From Ardenticatenaceae bacterium (GTDB lineage: Bacteria > Chloroflexota > Anaerolineae > Promineifilales > Promineifilaceae), in the NCBI GenBank assembly GCA_020634565.1, contig JACKBN010000015.1, forward strand, positions 95,727 to 159,726: a stretch of DNA of 64,000 nucleotides. Reading direction: 5' to 3'. The position numbers were made by a program, and so were the translations under genes. This document shows positions 1 to 8,211 of the stretch, piece by piece (within the stretch, counting starts at the first letter, position 1; each line of letters starts with the position of its first letter). The notes under the pieces were generated by a model, which was not told where the DNA came from, made no database searches, and saw only the letters and a program-made list of their open reading frames with translations.

Positions 1-1
1 G

Positions 2-1072
2 GAACAGGAACAAAATGGCAGCGCCACCAAACAAAAAAAGCGTGTTTTGGTTGAAGTTAACAACATTGTGAAATATTTCCCGGTGCGGTCTGGGCTGTTG
101 CAGCGGGTAAGTGGCTGGGTTAAGGCGGTTGATGATGTCTCCTTTTTCATCTACGAAGGCGAAACCTTTGGGTTGGTTGGCGAATCTGGCTGCGGCAAAA
201 CGACAATCGGCCGTACCATTTTGCGGCTCATTCCAGCTACCTCAGGCAGCGTGGTGTTTGATGGGCAAAATCTGTTTGACCTGACGGCCAACGAGCTGAA
301 AAAGATGCGCCGTAACGTCCAAATCATCTTTCAGGACCCGTACTCTTCGCTTGATCCGCGCATGCCGATTGGCGAAAGCATTGCTGAGGGGCTGCGCATT
401 CACACCGACAAAAGTTCCCCTGAGCGATACGACATTGTTGTGGAAATGTTGACACGCGTGGGAATGCGCGCAGATCATGCCCGGCGCTATCCGCACGAGT
501 TTTCTGGTGGGCAGCGGCAGCGCATTGGTATTGCGCGTGCGCTGGCCCTACGGCCGAAATTTATCGTTTGTGATGAGCCTGTGTCCGCGCTGGATGTGTC
601 TATTCAGGCCCAGGTGCTGAATATTTTGCGCGAGCTGCAAAAAGATTTTGGCCTGACGTACCTGTTTATTGCCCACAATTTGAGCGTGGTGGAGCATTTT
701 AGCGACCGGGTGGGCGTGATGTATCTGGGCAAAATGGTGGAGATGGCTTCGCGCGATGATTTGTATCGCGATCCGCTGCATCCATATACGCAGGCGTTGA
801 TGTCTGCCATCCCGATTCCTGACCCGACGCTAAAGCGGCAGCGGGTTATTTTGGAGGGGGATGTGCCTAGCCCGCTGAATCCACCCAGTGGCTGCCGTTT
901 TCACACGCGCTGCCCGCTGGCCTTCGACAGATGCTCTCAGGAAGAGCCGCCCTTTAAGGATTACGGCGAGGAGCATTATGCTGCGTGCTGGCTGTTGGAA
1001 ACAGGTGAGAAAGGGGCGAGCAAGCTGACGCGCGAAAACTTGCCGGATGAGGCCCGCGTGGTTGAAGTGTAA
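2..1072 (+). CDS. Oligopeptide/dipeptide ABC transporter ATP-binding protein (OppF/DppF type), 5' end outside window
   Basis: ATPase subunit energising uptake of peptides (or related solutes) through an inner-membrane Opp/Dpp-type importer. The frame is open to the window edge (EQEQNGSATKQKKRV precedes the TTG at 47), so the gene probably starts upstream. The ATG at 15 is out of frame. Numbered from 47: Walker A GESGCGKT at 45-52, Q-loop around 96, signature SGGQRQR at 153-159, Walker B FIVCDEP at 172-178 with SALD after it, switch His210. The oligo_HPY C-terminal domain (LHPYTQALMSAIP and the cysteines of SGCRFHTRC) is typical of Opp/Dpp/Nik ATPases. Partner permease and binding-protein genes must lie upstream. 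Substrate cannot be told from sequence. Confidence 0.93.
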   Translation, partial: EQEQNGSATKQKKRVLVEVNNIVKYFPVRSGLLQRVSGWVKAVDDVSFFIYEGETFGLVGESGCGKTTIGRTILRLIPATSGSVVFDGQNLFDLTANELKKMRRNVQIIFQDPYSSLDPRMPIGESIAEGLRIHTDKSSPERYDIVVEMLTRVGMRADHARRYPHEFSGGQRQRIGIARALALRPKFIVCDEPVSALDVSIQAQVLNILRELQKDFGLTYLFIAHNLSVVEHFSDRVGVMYLGKMVEMASRDDLYRDPLHPYTQALMSAIPIPDPTLKRQRVILEGDVPSPLNPPSGCRFHTRCPLAFDRCSQEEPPFKDYGEEHYAACWLLETGEKGASKLTRENLPDEARVVEV

Positions 1073-1102
1073 GTTGCTCTAGCTGATTAAATTGAGGTGA
1101 AG

Positions 1103-1128
1103 AAAGGTCTGTTTTGCAGGCCTTTTTT
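1103..1128 (+). terminator. Rho-independent terminator after the ABC ATPase gene
   Basis: Nine-base-pair stem (1103-1111 with 1117-1125, one G-U pair), loop TTTTG, and a T run at 1123-1128. It lies 30 bp after the stop codon. Confidence 0.75.
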
Positions 1129-1192
1129 GTTGGACGGCCGTTTGCATGACGTGAAGATGCGCCAACGGTTCGTCATTATGACGATTGTCTAC

Positions 1193-1222
1193 TTGTCTTA
1201 AACTGTTGGCAGACCCTATAAT
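1193..1222 (+). promoter_or_regulatory. Sigma-70-like promoter of the receiver-roadblock gene
   Basis: TTGTCT at 1193-1198, 18-bp spacer, TATAAT at 1217-1222. The start codon at 1254 lies about 25 bp after the expected transcription start. Confidence 0.55.
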
Positions 1223-1253
1223 GGTCAAAAGCGAACAGGATTGTGATTAAATT

Positions 1254-2402
1254 ATGGCCGATGCAAAGCAGATTTTAGTCGTTGATGATCATTTTGAGAT
1301 GTTGGAGTTTTTGCGCTCGATGCTGGAACTATCGAACCAGGATTGTGAGGTTTTGGCGGTGCCTTCAGCAGAAGAGGGTTTGTTGGAACTGCGCCGTTCT
1401 CAGTTTGATTTGCTCATTACCGATGTGCGTCTGCCGGGCATGAGCGGCTTTGATCTGGTGCGCCGACTAAAAGCGTTAGGGCGCGACGTGCCCGTGATCA
1501 TGATTACGGCGTACTCTTCCAGCCAGGGCAAAAAAGAGGCGGCCGATTTGGGCGTTTACCGCTACTTCCAGAAGCCTTTGGATACGGACAGCGTGCTAAC
1601 GGCCGTACACACCGCTCTTCATGGTGAAGCGGCCTCTCTGCCAGAAGCTACCCCGCTTGCCACTACCTCGGCGGCTACGGCCGTTTCTGATGATTTACAA
1701 CGTCGTCTGGATTCACTGCGGGTGGATACGGGGGCGGTTCATCTTACGCTGGCTTCAGCCATAGGTGAGATTTTGTTTTCTGCGGGAGACGGCCGTCAGT
1801 TTGATTTGCCCAAGTTGATTAGCATTACGGCTGAGAATTTGAGCAACAGTTTCTTGCTGGCAGATGAACTAAAGGCCACAGATCCGTTTACACTGCAATA
1901 TCATCTGGGCCAGGATTTTGAGTTTTATTGTGCCAACGTGGGGCGCGGTCACTTTTTGACGCTCTTTTTCGACATTGCGGCCCGACGTGGCCGTATCGGC
2001 ACGATTTGGGTATTTACTCAGCGAGCCATCAAAGATTTGTTACTGCTGCTGCCGTCATTAAATGAGCTGCCGCAAGCCGCTACCCCCAAAGCTGTAGAAC
2101 CACAGACAGCGACCGCACCTGCTCCAGTGAAGACAGTGCCGGAAACGGCCGTTTCTACCCCTGAACCGCCTCCGGCCCCCGTTGTAGAAGAGGCAGAGGT
2201 TCCAGCGGACTATCTGGACATTGCCCCTGATGAGTTGATGGATTTGCTTTCTGGTGGAGAAGGCCCGGTAGACGAATCAGCCGATTTGGACGCTTTTTGG
2301 GACACCACCAGCGCAGATGAAGGGGCGGATATCAGTCGGGGTATTTCGCTGGAAGAAGCGCTGGAGCGCGGCCTCCTCGATTTTAACGATGATAGCGCTT
2401 AG
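1254..2402 (+). CDS. Response regulator receiver fused to a roadblock/LC7-like domain
   Basis: Cytoplasmic signalling protein of 382 aa. Residues 5-125 are a CheY-like receiver with acidic pair D11/D12, phospho-acceptor D57 (LITDVRLPG), T85 and K107. Residues about 145-275 look like a roadblock/LC7 fold (the class of MglB and GTPase-activating partners): LTLASAIGEILFSAG, then a helix-rich middle and GTIWVFTQRAIKDLL. The rest is a proline/alanine linker and an acidic tail with no DNA-binding domain. A weak ribosome site (AGGAT) precedes the ATG. It has its own promoter and no adjacent histidine kinase or small GTPase. The receiver is certain; the roadblock assignment is by pattern and moderately sure. 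Confidence 0.85.
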   Translation: MADAKQILVVDDHFEMLEFLRSMLELSNQDCEVLAVPSAEEGLLELRRSQFDLLITDVRLPGMSGFDLVRRLKALGRDVPVIMITAYSSSQGKKEAADLGVYRYFQKPLDTDSVLTAVHTALHGEAASLPEATPLATTSAATAVSDDLQRRLDSLRVDTGAVHLTLASAIGEILFSAGDGRQFDLPKLISITAENLSNSFLLADELKATDPFTLQYHLGQDFEFYCANVGRGHFLTLFFDIAARRGRIGTIWVFTQRAIKDLLLLLPSLNELPQAATPKAVEPQTATAPAPVKTVPETAVSTPEPPPAPVVEEAEVPADYLDIAPDELMDLLSGGEGPVDESADLDAFWDTTSADEGADISRGISLEEALERGLLDFNDDSA

Positions 2403-3121
2403 TGATAGACGGTTTGGTTGAGAACGGCCGTTACCTCCGGCAGTTCTTTAATGCGCATTAACGGCAAATCTGTATATAGCTCCTCTGGATCATAAATCAC
2501 TGGCGTCATTCCCGCGCTGCTGGCACCCAGCCCGTCGGCAAAGTAATTGTCCCCCACATAAATGCATTCCGCTGCCTCCAAATCCGGAAAATAGGAGCGG
2601 GCATGGTCAAAAATGGCCGTGTTTGGCTTCCAGCAACCAATCTCTCCGGCTGCCAGCGTCATGTCAAACCACTCGGTAATCTCTAACTGTGCCAAAACAT
2701 CGGAGAATGGGCGGGTCCGATTGGATACGACGCCCAGGAGATAACCGGCCTCCTTTAATTCAGTGAACAACTGCACAGCACCCTCCGCCAGGGTCACTTC
2801 TGGCAGATAGTCTGAGCCAAAATATTCTCGTACACGTCGGGCGTGCACTTCTAAATTCTCCGTTGCTTCTACTGTTTCCAGAAGCTGGCGTGAATAGTTG
2901 ATCCAAAACGCATCTTCTCCCAGGCGTTTCATTTCATCCAGCAACAGTTGATCTTGTCCCCAATAGCGATGGGACCAGATTTTTACCCGGCGTACGGCCG
3001 TTTCATCAATCTCAATTTGTTGGGTGCGGGCAAAATCAACAAATGCTTGTGTGGGAGAAGGGGTGGGAATGCGTAAAGTGCCGTCTAGATCAAAAAAAAT
3101 GGCTTTGTACTGTTTTGTCAT
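2399..3121 (-). CDS. HAD-superfamily hydrolase
   Basis: Probable small-molecule phosphatase of 240 aa. HAD motif I is FFDLDGTL near the N-terminus, motif II VVSNRTRP, motif III with the lysine in CWKPNTAIF, and motif IV YVGDNYFADGLGA. A helical cap lies between motifs I and II, as in phosphoglycolate phosphatase/YjjG-type enzymes. An ATG at 3136 is possible, but GGAG (bases 3127-3131) sits 5 nt before the ATG at 3121, so that start is chosen. It converges with the preceding gene, overlapping it by 4 bp at the stop codons. Substrate unknown. Confidence 0.88.
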   Translation of the reverse strand: MTKQYKAIFFDLDGTLRIPTPSPTQAFVDFARTQQIEIDETAVRRVKIWSHRYWGQDQLLLDEMKRLGEDAFWINYSRQLLETVEATENLEVHARRVREYFGSDYLPEVTLAEGAVQLFTELKEAGYLLGVVSNRTRPFSDVLAQLEITEWFDMTLAAGEIGCWKPNTAIFDHARSYFPDLEAAECIYVGDNYFADGLGASSAGMTPVIYDPEELYTDLPLMRIKELPEVTAVLNQTVYH

Positions 3122-3313
3122 GCGTACTCCTGACATGAAGTGATAAAGCGTAGGCGATTAATAGTTGTTTGGTGGCAAAGGAACCGTTACAATCGGCCAG
3201 TTTTTTGGCAATGGTCACTTCAAATAGACTGTGTTTTGCGTAAGAAACGGCCGTTGCTTTCGGAATTGTCACTAATTAATGACTTAAAGGCAATTCTCAG
3301 GCAGGTAAATATT

Positions 3314-4066
3314 ATGACAGATACTTTTGTAATCGTACCCACCTACAATGAAGCCGATAATTTAGATGATCTTATCTCTCAATTGTTGGCTTTGCCAGTA
3401 GCTGTTGGTGTGATTGTTGTAGATGACAATTCGCCAGATGGTACTGGTCAGATGGCAGACGCTTGGGCAACTAAGCAGCCTGGTCGAGTTCAAGTGGTGC
3501 ATCGTCCGGGTAAAATGGGTTTAGGTACGGCCTATATTGCTGGTTTCAAGAAGGCGCTCAGTATTGGTGCCAAACGCGTCATGACAATGGATGCCGATTT
3601 TTCCCATAACCCACGCTACATTCCCGACATGATCGAATTGAGCAAGCAGAAGCATGTGGTTATCGGGTCACGTTATGTGCCCGGCGGTGGCCAGCGCAAC
3701 TGCACCTGGAAGCGTGTTTTGTTGAGCAAGGGCGCAAACTTTGTGGCTCGTTCATTGCTAGGGCTAAAAGCAAAAGATGCAACAGCCGGTTTTCGGCTGT
3801 ACCGGCGCGAAGTATTGGAGTCTATTCCTCTGGAGCGCATTTTTTCGAGTGGTTATTCGTTCCTGGTGGAGATGCTCTTTATGTGTCAGCGGCGTGGCTG
3901 GCAAATTGGCGAAGTACCCATCACTTTTGAAGATCGTCGCAAGGGACAGACGAAAATTTCACGCCAGGAAGTTTTGAAGGCGCAATATACGCTGCTGCGG
4001 CTGGCGTTTCGCCGGCTGCGGGGAGGCGAGCCAAGGCGACCAGAAGTTCCCGTTTCCTCATCATGA
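3314..4066 (+). CDS. Polyprenol (dolichol)-phosphate mannose synthase-like glycosyltransferase, GT2
   Basis: Probably transfers mannose or another hexose from a nucleotide sugar to polyprenyl phosphate on the cytoplasmic face, supplying lipid-linked donors to GT-C enzymes such as those encoded downstream. The 250-aa protein shows the DPM1 pattern: VPTYNEADN, VVDDNSPDGTGQ, MDADFSHNP (metal-binding acidic motif), GSRYVPGG, DATAGFRLYRREVL and FEDRRKGQTKIS. It has no C-terminal membrane segment, so it is the soluble DPM1 class. The frame extends upstream to 3140, but that part is not DPM-like; the ATG at 3314 begins MTDTFVIVPTYNE directly. The stop overlaps the next start as ATGA, so the two are translationally coupled. 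Confidence 0.9.
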   Translation: MTDTFVIVPTYNEADNLDDLISQLLALPVAVGVIVVDDNSPDGTGQMADAWATKQPGRVQVVHRPGKMGLGTAYIAGFKKALSIGAKRVMTMDADFSHNPRYIPDMIELSKQKHVVIGSRYVPGGGQRNCTWKRVLLSKGANFVARSLLGLKAKDATAGFRLYRREVLESIPLERIFSSGYSFLVEMLFMCQRRGWQIGEVPITFEDRRKGQTKISRQEVLKAQYTLLRLAFRRLRGGEPRRPEVPVSSS

Positions 4067-4971
4067 TTGAAGTTCAATGTAATTTATGCGGCGCGGATGA
4101 TTATGTGGTGCGATTTCCGTCCACCATCCAGCCACAAGAACAGCTAGAAGTCGATGCGTTTTCCTGTACCAATCCTGGTTATGGGCATCATGCGCAAATT
4201 GTAGTGTGTAAACAGTGTGGTCATGTGTATGCCAATCCGCGCTGGGATGGTGATGAGATTTTGGAGGCATATACGGCCGTTACCGACGAAACCTACGTTC
4301 AGGAACGGGCCGGACGTGAGCTCACCTTCCAAAAACATCTGCGGGCCATGGAGAAGCGCGTGGGGCAGGCCAACGGCCGTTCCTTGCTAGACGTAGGTGC
4401 GTACATCGGCGTGTTTGTAGAGACTGCCTGCCAGGCGGGTTGGCAAGCGTGGGGCGTTGAGCCATCCGCGTGGGCCTCTAGTGTGGCGCAGAAACAAGGT
4501 CTGCAAGTGATTCATGGCACTCAGGATGCGCCGGAGTTGGTTGGCAAACAGTTTGATGTGGTCACCATGTGGGACGTCATCGAGCATGTGGCCGACCCAT
4601 CGGGCGAAATTGGCAAGGCGTACAATTTGCTCAAGCCCGGTGGCTGGGTCGTGATTCACACGATGGACATTAGCAGCCTGATCGCCAAATTGATGGGGCC
4701 GCGCTGGCCCTGGTTGATGGATATGCATATCCATTACTTCAGCCAGAAAACATTGCGGCAAATGCTGGAGAAAAATGGCTTTGAGGTCGCCTGGTCGGGT
4801 GCAGAAGGGCGTTACCTGCGGCTAAATTACCTAGTGAGTCGCGTTACGGCGCTTAGCCGCCCGTTGGGACGCCTGACGAGCTGGGTGGTGAATGGGCTGC
4901 GGCTGGGGCATGTGGCCATTCCGCTCAATTTTGGTGATCTGTTTACGGTTTATGCCAGACGGCCGAATTAA
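4063..4971 (+). CDS. Class I SAM-dependent methyltransferase with N-terminal zinc-finger-like segment
   Basis: 302 aa. The N-terminus carries two Cys pairs (CNLCG at 6-10 and CKQCG further on, with HVYANPRW after it), a layout seen in sugar- and lipid-modifying methyltransferases. The Rossmann core follows: LLDVGAYIGVFVETA (motif I), WGVEPSAWA (acidic residue binding SAM ribose), FDVVTMWDVIEHVADP (motif IV), then LLKPGGWVVIHT. The start ATG overlaps the stop of the mannose synthase gene by 4 bp, so it belongs to the envelope-glycan block. The acceptor is unknown. Confidence 0.85.
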   Translation: MIEVQCNLCGADDYVVRFPSTIQPQEQLEVDAFSCTNPGYGHHAQIVVCKQCGHVYANPRWDGDEILEAYTAVTDETYVQERAGRELTFQKHLRAMEKRVGQANGRSLLDVGAYIGVFVETACQAGWQAWGVEPSAWASSVAQKQGLQVIHGTQDAPELVGKQFDVVTMWDVIEHVADPSGEIGKAYNLLKPGGWVVIHTMDISSLIAKLMGPRWPWLMDMHIHYFSQKTLRQMLEKNGFEVAWSGAEGRYLRLNYLVSRVTALSRPLGRLTSWVVNGLRLGHVAIPLNFGDLFTVYARRPN

Positions 4972-4978
4972 TTGTGAA

Positions 4979-5030
4979 TGGTGAATGGTGAACGGTTAAT
5001 TTTTAATACGGCCGTTCACCTTGTCACCTT
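4979..5030. repeat. Intergenic hairpin built from short tandem words
   Basis: Left part repeats GTGAATG, right part repeats CACCTTGT. Arms of 9 bp (4987-4995 with 5012-5020) pair perfectly, and the right arm runs into an ACGGCCGT copy. No T run follows. Function unknown. Confidence 0.5.
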
Positions 5031-5089
5031 GTCAAAAAATTTCGCTGCGTAATATCTTCCGACAGAGTTTCCTAGTACCGTTTCTCCTT

Positions 5090-6556
5090 GTGACTAAAAT
5101 TGCTTTTTTGAACACCAGACGCTTGTTTGTGGCCCTTTTTGTCATTGCCCTTTTTACGATGGCCGTGCGCGAGACGCTGGACCCGGACATGTGGTGGCAT
5201 CTGCGCACTGGGGAGTTCATTTTGCAAAATGGCATCCCGGCCCAAGATGTGTTTACCTTTACCGTGCCGCAAAACGCGTGGGTGACGCATGAGTGGCTTT
5301 CCCAGTTAATCATGTGGCTGGTCTATCTGGCGGGGGGGCTGCCGGGGCTGATTCTCTTTTTTGCAGCGCTGATTGCTTTGACCTACTGGTTGCTGTATCT
5401 GGCTTGTGACGGCCGGCCGTATCTGGCAGCCTTCATCGTTCTCCTCTCCGCTATCACTTCCGCCATCGTTTGGGGCGCGCGCCCGCAGATATTTAACTTG
5501 TTGCTAACGGCCGTTTTCGTCCTCATTGTTGAGCGGGTCAAAGAGGGTAAATGGCGTCCGCGAACACTCTGGTGGCTGCCGCTGCTGACGCTGATCTGGG
5601 CCAATTTACATAGCGGCTACCTGCTGGGCGTGGTTCTGTTAGGAACTTACGCTGTCGGCGACTTGGCGCAGCGCTGGCTGGCCACACCGACCGAGCGCAC
5701 CTTGCCGCAGCCCGTGATTTTCCAGCTTTTTGGCGTGACGATTGTCAGTTTTTTGGCGGCGGCGGTGAATCCCAGCGGTATCGAATTGTGGATTTACCCC
5801 TTCCTCACTTTGGGCAGTGGCGCGATGCAGGCGTACATCCAGGAATGGCACTCCCCCGATTTTCACCAAACTTATTTTTGGCCCTTTGCCGGGATGTTGG
5901 CGCTCGGCGCGCTGGGTTGGATTTTCAACAAAAAGCATCCTACCATCACCGAGCTGCTGCTTTTGTTGGGTACAGGGGCGGCGGGCTTGCTCTCGGCGCG
6001 ACACATTCCGCTGTTTGCCATCGTGGCCACGCCGATCATCGTGCGCCATTGGCAAGATGTGATTGCCAGCAGTCGATTTGCTGCCGCTTCACAAAATCCG
6101 CAGCCAAAACAAGTGATTAAGCCGCTGTTTGCCGTTCTGAACTGGGTGATCTTGCTGGTGGCGGTGGCAACGGCCGTTCTCTACACCATCTCCAAAATCG
6201 ACAACAACCAAATTGCCATTGCGGCTCAGTACCCGGTGGCCGCCGTGGACTATCTGGAAGCGTCTGGGCTGGACGAGGCGCGCGGCTACAACAGCTACAA
6301 CTGGGGCGGCTACCTCATCTGGCGTGGCGTGCCCGTGTTTGTAGACGGCCGTGCTGACGTGTACGGTGATTCGTTCTTGCTGCGCTACCGCGAGACGTTT
6401 GAGGTGCGCGCCACCTGGGAAGAGCCGTTGGACGAGTACGCTGTGGATTATGTGCTGATGGAGCGCGGGACGCCGTTAACGGCCGTTCTCGCTGCCAGTC
6501 CTGAGTGGACACAAGTTTATGAAGATGAAATTGCCGAAATTTTCATACGAGACTGA
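5090..6556 (+). CDS. Polytopic membrane protein, GT-C-like (paralogue A)
   Basis: About 488 aa. A first membrane helix is followed by RETLDPDMWWHLRTGE, then VPQNAWVTHEWLSQL, about ten hydrophobic segments and a soluble C-terminal domain (NSYNWGGYLIWRGVPVFVDG). The acidic-aromatic loop after helix 1 is the place where GT-C glycosyltransferases carry their catalytic Asp, so a lipid-linked-sugar glycosyltransferase role is inferred, not shown. It is a clear paralogue of the next gene (identical RETLDPDMWWHLRTGE; shared RHIPLFA and WGGYLIWR). Start uncertain: the frame opens at TTG 5021, and GTG 5090 or TTG 5108 align better with the paralogue's N-terminus. No Shine-Dalgarno is visible. Confidence 0.75.
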   Translation: MTKIAFLNTRRLFVALFVIALFTMAVRETLDPDMWWHLRTGEFILQNGIPAQDVFTFTVPQNAWVTHEWLSQLIMWLVYLAGGLPGLILFFAALIALTYWLLYLACDGRPYLAAFIVLLSAITSAIVWGARPQIFNLLLTAVFVLIVERVKEGKWRPRTLWWLPLLTLIWANLHSGYLLGVVLLGTYAVGDLAQRWLATPTERTLPQPVIFQLFGVTIVSFLAAAVNPSGIELWIYPFLTLGSGAMQAYIQEWHSPDFHQTYFWPFAGMLALGALGWIFNKKHPTITELLLLLGTGAAGLLSARHIPLFAIVATPIIVRHWQDVIASSRFAAASQNPQPKQVIKPLFAVLNWVILLVAVATAVLYTISKIDNNQIAIAAQYPVAAVDYLEASGLDEARGYNSYNWGGYLIWRGVPVFVDGRADVYGDSFLLRYRETFEVRATWEEPLDEYAVDYVLMERGTPLTAVLAASPEWTQVYEDEIAEIFIRD

Positions 6557-6670
6557 GCGGGTTGCAAGTTGCAAGTTGCAGGTTGCAAGTGATCTCTCAC
6601 AAACCGTACCTGCTACTTGCCACCTGCCACTTGCCACCAATTACCCAATTACGCAATTACCCAATTACCC
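6557..6670. repeat. Tandem-word spacer: TTGCAAG hairpin plus four AATTACCC units
   Basis: 6560-6590 repeats GTTGCAA words, which pair imperfectly with CCACTTGCCACC words at 6614-6637. Then 6639-6670 is four 8-bp units of AATTACCC (one with a single change), ending exactly at the next ATG. No ribosome-binding site fits between the repeat and that start codon. Confidence 0.7.
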
Positions 6671-8131
6671 ATGCTAACCACCCGCCGCCTCTTCACCTAT
6701 CTTCTGGCCATCGCCCTGTTTGTCATGTCCGTGCGCGAGACGCTGGACCCGGACATGTGGTGGCATTTGCGCACTGGCGAAGCGATCTGGCAGATGGGGA
6801 CGATCCCCCAGTTTGATCTATTTAGCTATACCGTGCCGCAAAACGTGTGGATTGTGCAGCAGTGGCTGACGGATGTGGGCATGTGGCTGGTGTACGAACT
6901 GGCGGGATTGGCCGGGTTAAGCCTGCTGTTTGCCGCGATTGTGGCGATGGCCTTTATGCTGGTGTATGCACGATGTGCGGGACGGCCGTATCTCGCCGCA
7001 TTGGTCACCCTTGTTGCCTACTTTACTGCCGCGCTGCCCCTCGGCGTCCGCCCGCAGATGATCAATATTTTGTTTTTGGCGCTGTTTGTGTTTGTGGTGG
7101 ACGGCGTGCGGCTGGCGGGCTGGCGATCCAGAATGCTTTGGATTTTGCCGCTGCTGACGGCACTCTGGGCCAACATGCACTCCGGCTACCTCACCGGCAT
7201 CGCCTTGCTCGGCGCGTACGTCGTCGGCGAGGCGATTCAGCGTGGCCTAGCCCAGCCGGACGAGACGACGCTGCCCTGGCCGCAAATTGGCCAGCTCGCA
7301 GGTGTGACCGTGCTTTCTCTGCTGGCCGCGCTCATTAACCCGCGCGGCCTCGATTTGGTGCTGTTCCCGCTGGGTACGCTGGGCAGCGATGCCATTCAAA
7401 GCAATATCGTCGAATGGTATTCGCCCGATTTTCATCTGGTTTATTTCTGGTTTTTTGGCGCAATGATGGCCCTGGGCGTGGTGAGTTTGGTTTTCTCTCG
7501 CCGTCCGGTCACCTGGACCGATTTGCTGCTGTTCGGCGGGCCAGCGGCGGGCGGACTGCTATCTGCGCGACACATTCCGCTGTTTGCCGTGGCTGCTGCG
7601 CCCATTATCGCCCGGCATTTGCTCAGCGCCCTCAGCCAGACGCGGCTGTACCCGTTGGCCAGTGGCACCTCTAATGAAACCGCGCCGACCCGCTTTTTGC
7701 AGCTGCTCAACGGCGCGGTGCTATTACTCATGCTGCTGGTGGGCGCCGTCTGGCTACAAACGCGGCTGGCGGGCAACGAGGCGGCTCTTGAACGCACCTT
7801 CCCCATCGCGGCGGTTGATTTTATGGAGGAAGCGGGGTTGGCAGACGGCCGTATCTACAACACTTACGATTGGGGCGGCTATCTGATCTGGCGGCGCATT
7901 CCGGTATTTATAGACGGCCGTACCGAACTCTACGGCGACGACTTTTTCCGATATTATTTGCAAACCACACGCGTGGCGGAAAACTGGCAGCAGCCTCTCG
8001 ATGAAATGGCAGTGGACGTTGCTCTGCTGCGCCGCAGTTCTGCCCTGGCCACCGTTCTGCAAGCCAGCGGCGATTGGCAAGAGGTGTATAGCGACGATCT
8101 GGCCCGCGTGTTTGTCCGAAATGATGAGTGA
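6671..8131 (+). CDS. Polytopic membrane protein, GT-C-like (paralogue B)
   Basis: 486 aa, tandem paralogue of the preceding gene with the same order of elements: short N-terminus MLTTRRLF, helix, RETLDPDMWWHLRTGE, VPQNVWIVQQWLTDV, about ten membrane segments, and a C-terminal extracytoplasmic part with DWGGYLIWRRIPVFIDGR. Probably a membrane glycosyltransferase or a related envelope protein; family function not established. The ATG at 6671 matches the conserved N-terminus. The frame is open to 6617, but that stretch is repeat DNA. The AATTACCC array abuts the start codon, so initiation is without an evident Shine-Dalgarno. Confidence 0.77.
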   Translation: MLTTRRLFTYLLAIALFVMSVRETLDPDMWWHLRTGEAIWQMGTIPQFDLFSYTVPQNVWIVQQWLTDVGMWLVYELAGLAGLSLLFAAIVAMAFMLVYARCAGRPYLAALVTLVAYFTAALPLGVRPQMINILFLALFVFVVDGVRLAGWRSRMLWILPLLTALWANMHSGYLTGIALLGAYVVGEAIQRGLAQPDETTLPWPQIGQLAGVTVLSLLAALINPRGLDLVLFPLGTLGSDAIQSNIVEWYSPDFHLVYFWFFGAMMALGVVSLVFSRRPVTWTDLLLFGGPAAGGLLSARHIPLFAVAAAPIIARHLLSALSQTRLYPLASGTSNETAPTRFLQLLNGAVLLLMLLVGAVWLQTRLAGNEAALERTFPIAAVDFMEEAGLADGRIYNTYDWGGYLIWRRIPVFIDGRTELYGDDFFRYYLQTTRVAENWQQPLDEMAVDVALLRRSSALATVLQASGDWQEVYSDDLARVFVRNDE

Positions 8132-8138
8132 GACGTTC

Positions 8139-8201
8139 ATTTTCCCGGAAACTGTGAGCTGGTTCCTCTTAGCAACGTTTGCTCGTAGTTTCCGGGAAAA
8201 T
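8139..8201. repeat. Perfect 15-bp inverted repeat between two membrane-protein genes
   Basis: ATTTTCCCGGAAACT at 8139-8153 and its exact complement at 8187-8201, with a 33-nt loop. It begins 7 bp after one stop and ends 10 bp before the next ATG. It could be an attenuator, an mRNA stabiliser or a dispersed palindrome. Confidence 0.7.
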
Positions 8202-8211
8202 CTACGCACTA

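Noticed and set aside
3140..3313. N-terminal extension of the mannose synthase
   Set aside because: The extension is Arg/Trp-rich and unlike DPM1 proteins; the ATG at 3314 begins the conserved fold directly.
6639..6670. AATTACCC array as a CRISPR-like or iteron origin element
   Set aside because: Four perfect 8-bp units without spacers and no replication gene nearby; better explained as a slippage-generated tandem repeat.
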